Part shown: positions 21,947-24,073 of the stretch, in pieces
Layout of the letters: every line of letters starts with the position of its first letter
Numbering within the stretch: the stretch's first letter is position 1
Source of the DNA: DASZHJ01 sp035581425
Lineage (GTDB): Bacteria > Pseudomonadota > Alphaproteobacteria > ATCC43930 > CGMCC-115725
Length of the DNA stretch: 24,073 nt
Reading direction: 5' to 3'
Assembly: GCA_035581425.1 (NCBI GenBank)
Contig: DATJVP010000027.1
Location: 1 to 24,073, forward strand
Made by a program: the position numbers and the translations under genes
The notes under the pieces: generated by a model
Database searches by the model: none
What the model was told of the DNA's origin: nothing
The model's input: the letters and a program-made list of their open reading frames with translations, nothing else

Positions 21947-22822
21947 ATGATCGCAATCGATTGGGGCACCAGTTCCTTCCGCGCCTACCGGATCGATGCT
22001 GCTGGCGCCGTCGCCGAGCGCCGCGCGGCGCCGCGGGGCGTGCTCACGGTCGAGGGGCGCGCCTTCGCGGAGGTGCTGGAGGCCGAAATCGGCGACTGGC
22101 TCAAGGCAGAGCGCGAGCCGGTCTGGATGAGCGGGATGATCGGAAGCCGGCAGGGCTGGCGCGAGGTGCCATATGTCCCCTGCCCGGCCGATGCTGCGGA
22201 GATCGCCGCGGGCTGCATCGAGATCGGCTGGGGCGACGGGCGGCGCGCTGCGATCGTGCCGGGCCTCCTCTGCCGCGGCGCCAGCGGCGTTCCCGACGTG
22301 ATGCGCGGCGAGGAGACGCAGATCCTCGGCGCGCTCGACGCGCTCGCTGAGATGCGCACAGTCTGTCTGCCGGGCACGCACAGCAAATACGCGACGCTCC
22401 GCGGCCGGCGTATCGAGCGCTTCGCGACTCACATGACCGGCGAGGTCTTTGCGGCGCTTTGGCGGCACACGATCCTGGGCCGCCTCGGCGGCGACGAAGC
22501 CGATCGCGACGATTCGGCCTTCGATGCCGGCGTCGCACGCGCGGCCGACAGCGAGGGCTTGCTGCACCACCTCTTCGGTGTGCGCGGGCGCGGCCTCCTT
22601 GCGGAGCTTCCGCCAACGAGTCTCGCCCCCTATCTCTCGGGGATCCTCATCGGGCACGAGGTGCGAGCGGCTCACCCGCAAGGACCGGTCGGTGTCATCG
22701 GCACGCCGGAACTCGTGCGGCTCTACCTCCGCGCCTTTGCCCACTGCGGCATCGCCGCGGAGACGATACCGGGCGAGCCTGCGGTGCGGGGACTCCAGCG
22801 CATCGCGGCGGGCCGGCAATGA
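21947..22822 (+). CDS. dgoK: 2-dehydro-3-deoxygalactonokinase
   Basis: This 291-residue sugar-acid kinase phosphorylates 2-keto-3-deoxy-galactonate at O6 with ATP, the second step of the De Ley-Doudoroff pathway of galactonate breakdown. Family features are MIAIDWGTSSFRAYRID (1-17, the ATP-phosphate loop), WMSGMIGSRQGW (60-71), PDVMRGEETQILGA (116-129), LPGTHSKYA (141-149) and FATHMTGEVFAAL (159-171). The length matches DgoK. The ATG at 21947 gives the exact family N-terminus. It overlaps dgoA by ATGA, so kinase and aldolase are coupled. The dehydratase (dgoD) that should make its substrate is not in the window. Confidence 0.93.
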   Translation: MIAIDWGTSSFRAYRIDAAGAVAERRAAPRGVLTVEGRAFAEVLEAEIGDWLKAEREPVWMSGMIGSRQGWREVPYVPCPADAAEIAAGCIEIGWGDGRRAAIVPGLLCRGASGVPDVMRGEETQILGALDALAEMRTVCLPGTHSKYATLRGRRIERFATHMTGEVFAALWRHTILGRLGGDEADRDDSAFDAGVARAADSEGLLHHLFGVRGRGLLAELPPTSLAPYLSGILIGHEVRAAHPQGPVGVIGTPELVRLYLRAFAHCGIAAETIPGEPAVRGLQRIAAGRQ

Positions 22823-23451
22823 CGGCGCTCACTCCATGGCTCCAGCGCTCGCCGCTCATCGCAATCCTCCGGGGAGTACGGCCGGAGCAGGTTACCGAAA
22901 TCGGCGCGGGCCTCATCCGCGCGGGCATCGCGATCCTGGAGGTGCCCCTCAACTCGCCCGATCCCATCGAGAGCATCCGACGTCTCGTGGCGGAATTCGG
23001 CACGCAGGCGCTCGTCGGCGCGGGCACCGTGACGCGCGTCACCGAGGTCGAGGCGGTGGCGGCTGCGGGCGGGCGTCTCCTGGTGATGCCGCATGCGGAT
23101 GCAGCGCCGGTCGCTCGCGCGAAGGCGCTCGGCATGATTGCGATTCCGGGATTCTTTTCGCCGAGCGAGGCCTTTGCGATGATTGCGGCAGGCGCCGATG
23201 GGCTGAAGCTGTTCCCGGCGGAAGCGGCTTCGCCGAAGGTGCTGCGCTCGCTCCGCGCGGTCTTGCCGCGGGAAATTCCGGTGCTCCCGGTCGGCGGCAT
23301 CAACGCCGCGGGGATGGCCGCCTGGCGCGATGCCGGCGCCGCGGGATTCGGAATAGGCTCGGCACTCTATAAGCCCGGCATGAGCGCCGCCGAGGTTGAG
23401 CGGAAGGCCCAGTCTCTCGTCGCCGTACTCCGCGCTCCCGGAGGAACCTAG
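22819..23451 (+). CDS. dgoA: 2-dehydro-3-deoxy-6-phosphogalactonate aldolase
   Basis: This 210-residue class I aldolase of the KDPG/KDPGal family splits 6-phospho-2-keto-3-deoxygalactonate into pyruvate and glyceraldehyde 3-phosphate. Key residues are Glu41 in ILEVPLNSP (the general base), Arg18 in AILRGV, Lys130 in GADGLKLFPAE (the Schiff-base lysine), and PVGGIN plus GFGIGSALY for phosphate binding. EVPLNSP, in place of the EVTLRT of Entner-Doudoroff aldolases, is typical of the galactonate enzyme. Coupling to dgoK (ATGA) supports this. It completes the pathway from keto-deoxygalactonate to central metabolites. Confidence 0.93.
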   Translation: MTALTPWLQRSPLIAILRGVRPEQVTEIGAGLIRAGIAILEVPLNSPDPIESIRRLVAEFGTQALVGAGTVTRVTEVEAVAAAGGRLLVMPHADAAPVARAKALGMIAIPGFFSPSEAFAMIAAGADGLKLFPAEAASPKVLRSLRAVLPREIPVLPVGGINAAGMAAWRDAGAAGFGIGSALYKPGMSAAEVERKAQSLVAVLRAPGGT

Positions 23452-23490
23452 GTATCGCATCAAATCGCGGAAATGACTCGGCCGCGCGGG

Positions 23491-23519
23491 TTCAACCGGG
23501 CCTTCCGCTGCTGTAAAAT
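23491..23519 (+). promoter_or_regulatory. Candidate promoter of the Crp/Fnr gene
   Basis: TTCAAC (23491-23496, three of six) and TAAAAT (23514-23519, five of six) are separated by 17 bases, 23 bases ahead of the ATG. The -10 box is the stronger part. Confidence 0.35.
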
Positions 23520-23542
23520 CGGCGCACCAAAGGGACCGACGG

Positions 23543-24073
23543 ATGAACAGCGCCCAGCCCGACCGGAAGAAGATCCTCGAAAACCACCCCTTCTTCGCCA
23601 AGTTGTCGGCGAGCGAGCGCGATACTCTCCTTTCGCGTGCGCGCGGCAAGCGCTTCCGGGCCGGCGAGATCATCTTCCACAAGGGAGTGCCCGGCGACAG
23701 CATGCTCGCCGTGCTCTCGGGCCAGGTCCGGATCAGCGCCCCTGGCATCGACGGGCGGGAAATTGTGCTCAACACCATCGAGGCAGGGCAGATCTTCGGG
23801 GAGATTGCGCTAGTCGACGGGGGGCCGCGCACGGCCGAGGCCGCTGCCGCTACCGACTGCGAGCTGGTCTTCCTCGATCGCCGCGACTTTCTGCCCTTCC
23901 TCGAGAATCATCCCTCGCTCGCGCATGCTCTGCTGCTGATCGTCTGCCAGCGGCTACGCCAGACGACCGAGCAGGTCGAGGACGTTATGTTCCTGCAGCT
24001 TCCGGAGCGGCTCGCGCGCAAGCTCCTGCAGCTCGCGGCGAGCCACGGACGCCAGATGCAAGAGGGTATCCGG
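23543..24073 (+). CDS. Crp/Fnr-family cyclic-nucleotide-binding regulator (3' partial)
   Basis: The frame is open from ATG 23543 to the window edge (177 codons). The visible part is a cyclic-nucleotide-binding beta-roll (about 17-125) followed by the long dimerisation helix (about 130-155) and the start of the DNA-binding domain, whose helix-turn-helix is outside the window. The phosphate-binding cassette reads GQIFGEIALVDGGPRTAEAA, with both the Glu and the Arg that contact cAMP in Crp, so nucleotide binding is plausible. There is no Fnr-type N-terminal Cys cluster. The Shine-Dalgarno AGGGA is 7 bases before the ATG. It could answer to the cyclase encoded at 12806, but no sequence evidence links the two. 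Confidence 0.88.
   Translation, partial: MNSAQPDRKKILENHPFFAKLSASERDTLLSRARGKRFRAGEIIFHKGVPGDSMLAVLSGQVRISAPGIDGREIVLNTIEAGQIFGEIALVDGGPRTAEAAAATDCELVFLDRRDFLPFLENHPSLAHALLLIVCQRLRQTTEQVEDVMFLQLPERLARKLLQLAASHGRQMQEGIR

Noticed and set aside
21890..22819. A long upstream extension of the LOG-family frame.
   Set aside because: It would run antisense through dgoK, has no family similarity, and the conserved protein begins after the ATG at 21889.
1..24073. Whole window searched by eye for tRNA, rRNA, CRISPR arrays, transposases and phage genes.
   Set aside because: No cloverleaf-like, repeat-spacer or transposase-like sequence was found; the only mobile-type element is the short palindrome at 1328-1350.

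Overview
The window is GC-rich, densely coded DNA, most likely from an alphaproteobacterium and plausibly a member of the Hyphomicrobiales (Rhizobiales). The indications are a small protein with the IGHNQGPPL motif, a class III cyclase with the LAAILAADVAGYSRLM opening, an alphaproteobacterial-type Crp/Fnr protein, and a CCCTCTCCCC palindrome of a type common in rhizobial genomes. This taxonomic reading is inference. I find 23 protein genes, two of them cut by the window edges, and one toxin remnant. No gene-free stretch exceeds 135 bases. I see no rRNA, tRNA, CRISPR array, insertion sequence or prophage gene.

Region 1 (1-7000) handles acyl-CoA and carbon compounds. It opens with the end of a form II CoxL-type molybdenum hydroxylase, which runs tail to tail into a minus-strand pair: an enoyl-CoA hydratase-like protein and a fused NDP-forming acyl-CoA ligase. 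A small antitoxin-like gene with a broken ParE-like toxin follows. Next come two start-stop-overlapping acyl-CoA dehydrogenase genes that look like the two subunits of a heteromeric enzyme.

Region 2 (7000-12750) has an epoxide-hydrolase family gene, divergent from the dehydrogenases across a striking 61-base inverted repeat. After a small conserved protein, a DapA-like aldolase/dehydratase lies divergent from a sugar ABC importer (binding protein and two permeases, no ATPase). A 16-base palindrome in the shared promoter region is a good operator candidate.

Region 3 (12750-17750) is signalling and envelope. It holds a class III nucleotide cyclase fused to an alpha/beta hydrolase, under a recognisable promoter with an inverted repeat over its -10 box. 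A secreted trypsin-like protease gene overlaps a gene for an FHA-domain membrane protein. Facing them is a membrane protein with bactofilin-like 17-residue repeats.

Region 4 (17750-24073) holds an RraA-like aldolase, then a minus-strand run of LOG-family, PQQ-type beta-propeller and YihY/BrkB genes. After these come dgoK and dgoA, the last two steps of the De Ley-Doudoroff galactonate pathway, and finally the start of a Crp/Fnr regulator whose nucleotide pocket looks intact. The importer, DapA-like enzyme, RraA-like protein and DgoK/DgoA together suggest a cell that scavenges sugars and sugar acids. I did not find an obviously new multi-gene system. The best leads are the inverted-repeat promoter, the cyclase-hydrolase fusion, the protease/FHA pair and the decayed toxin.
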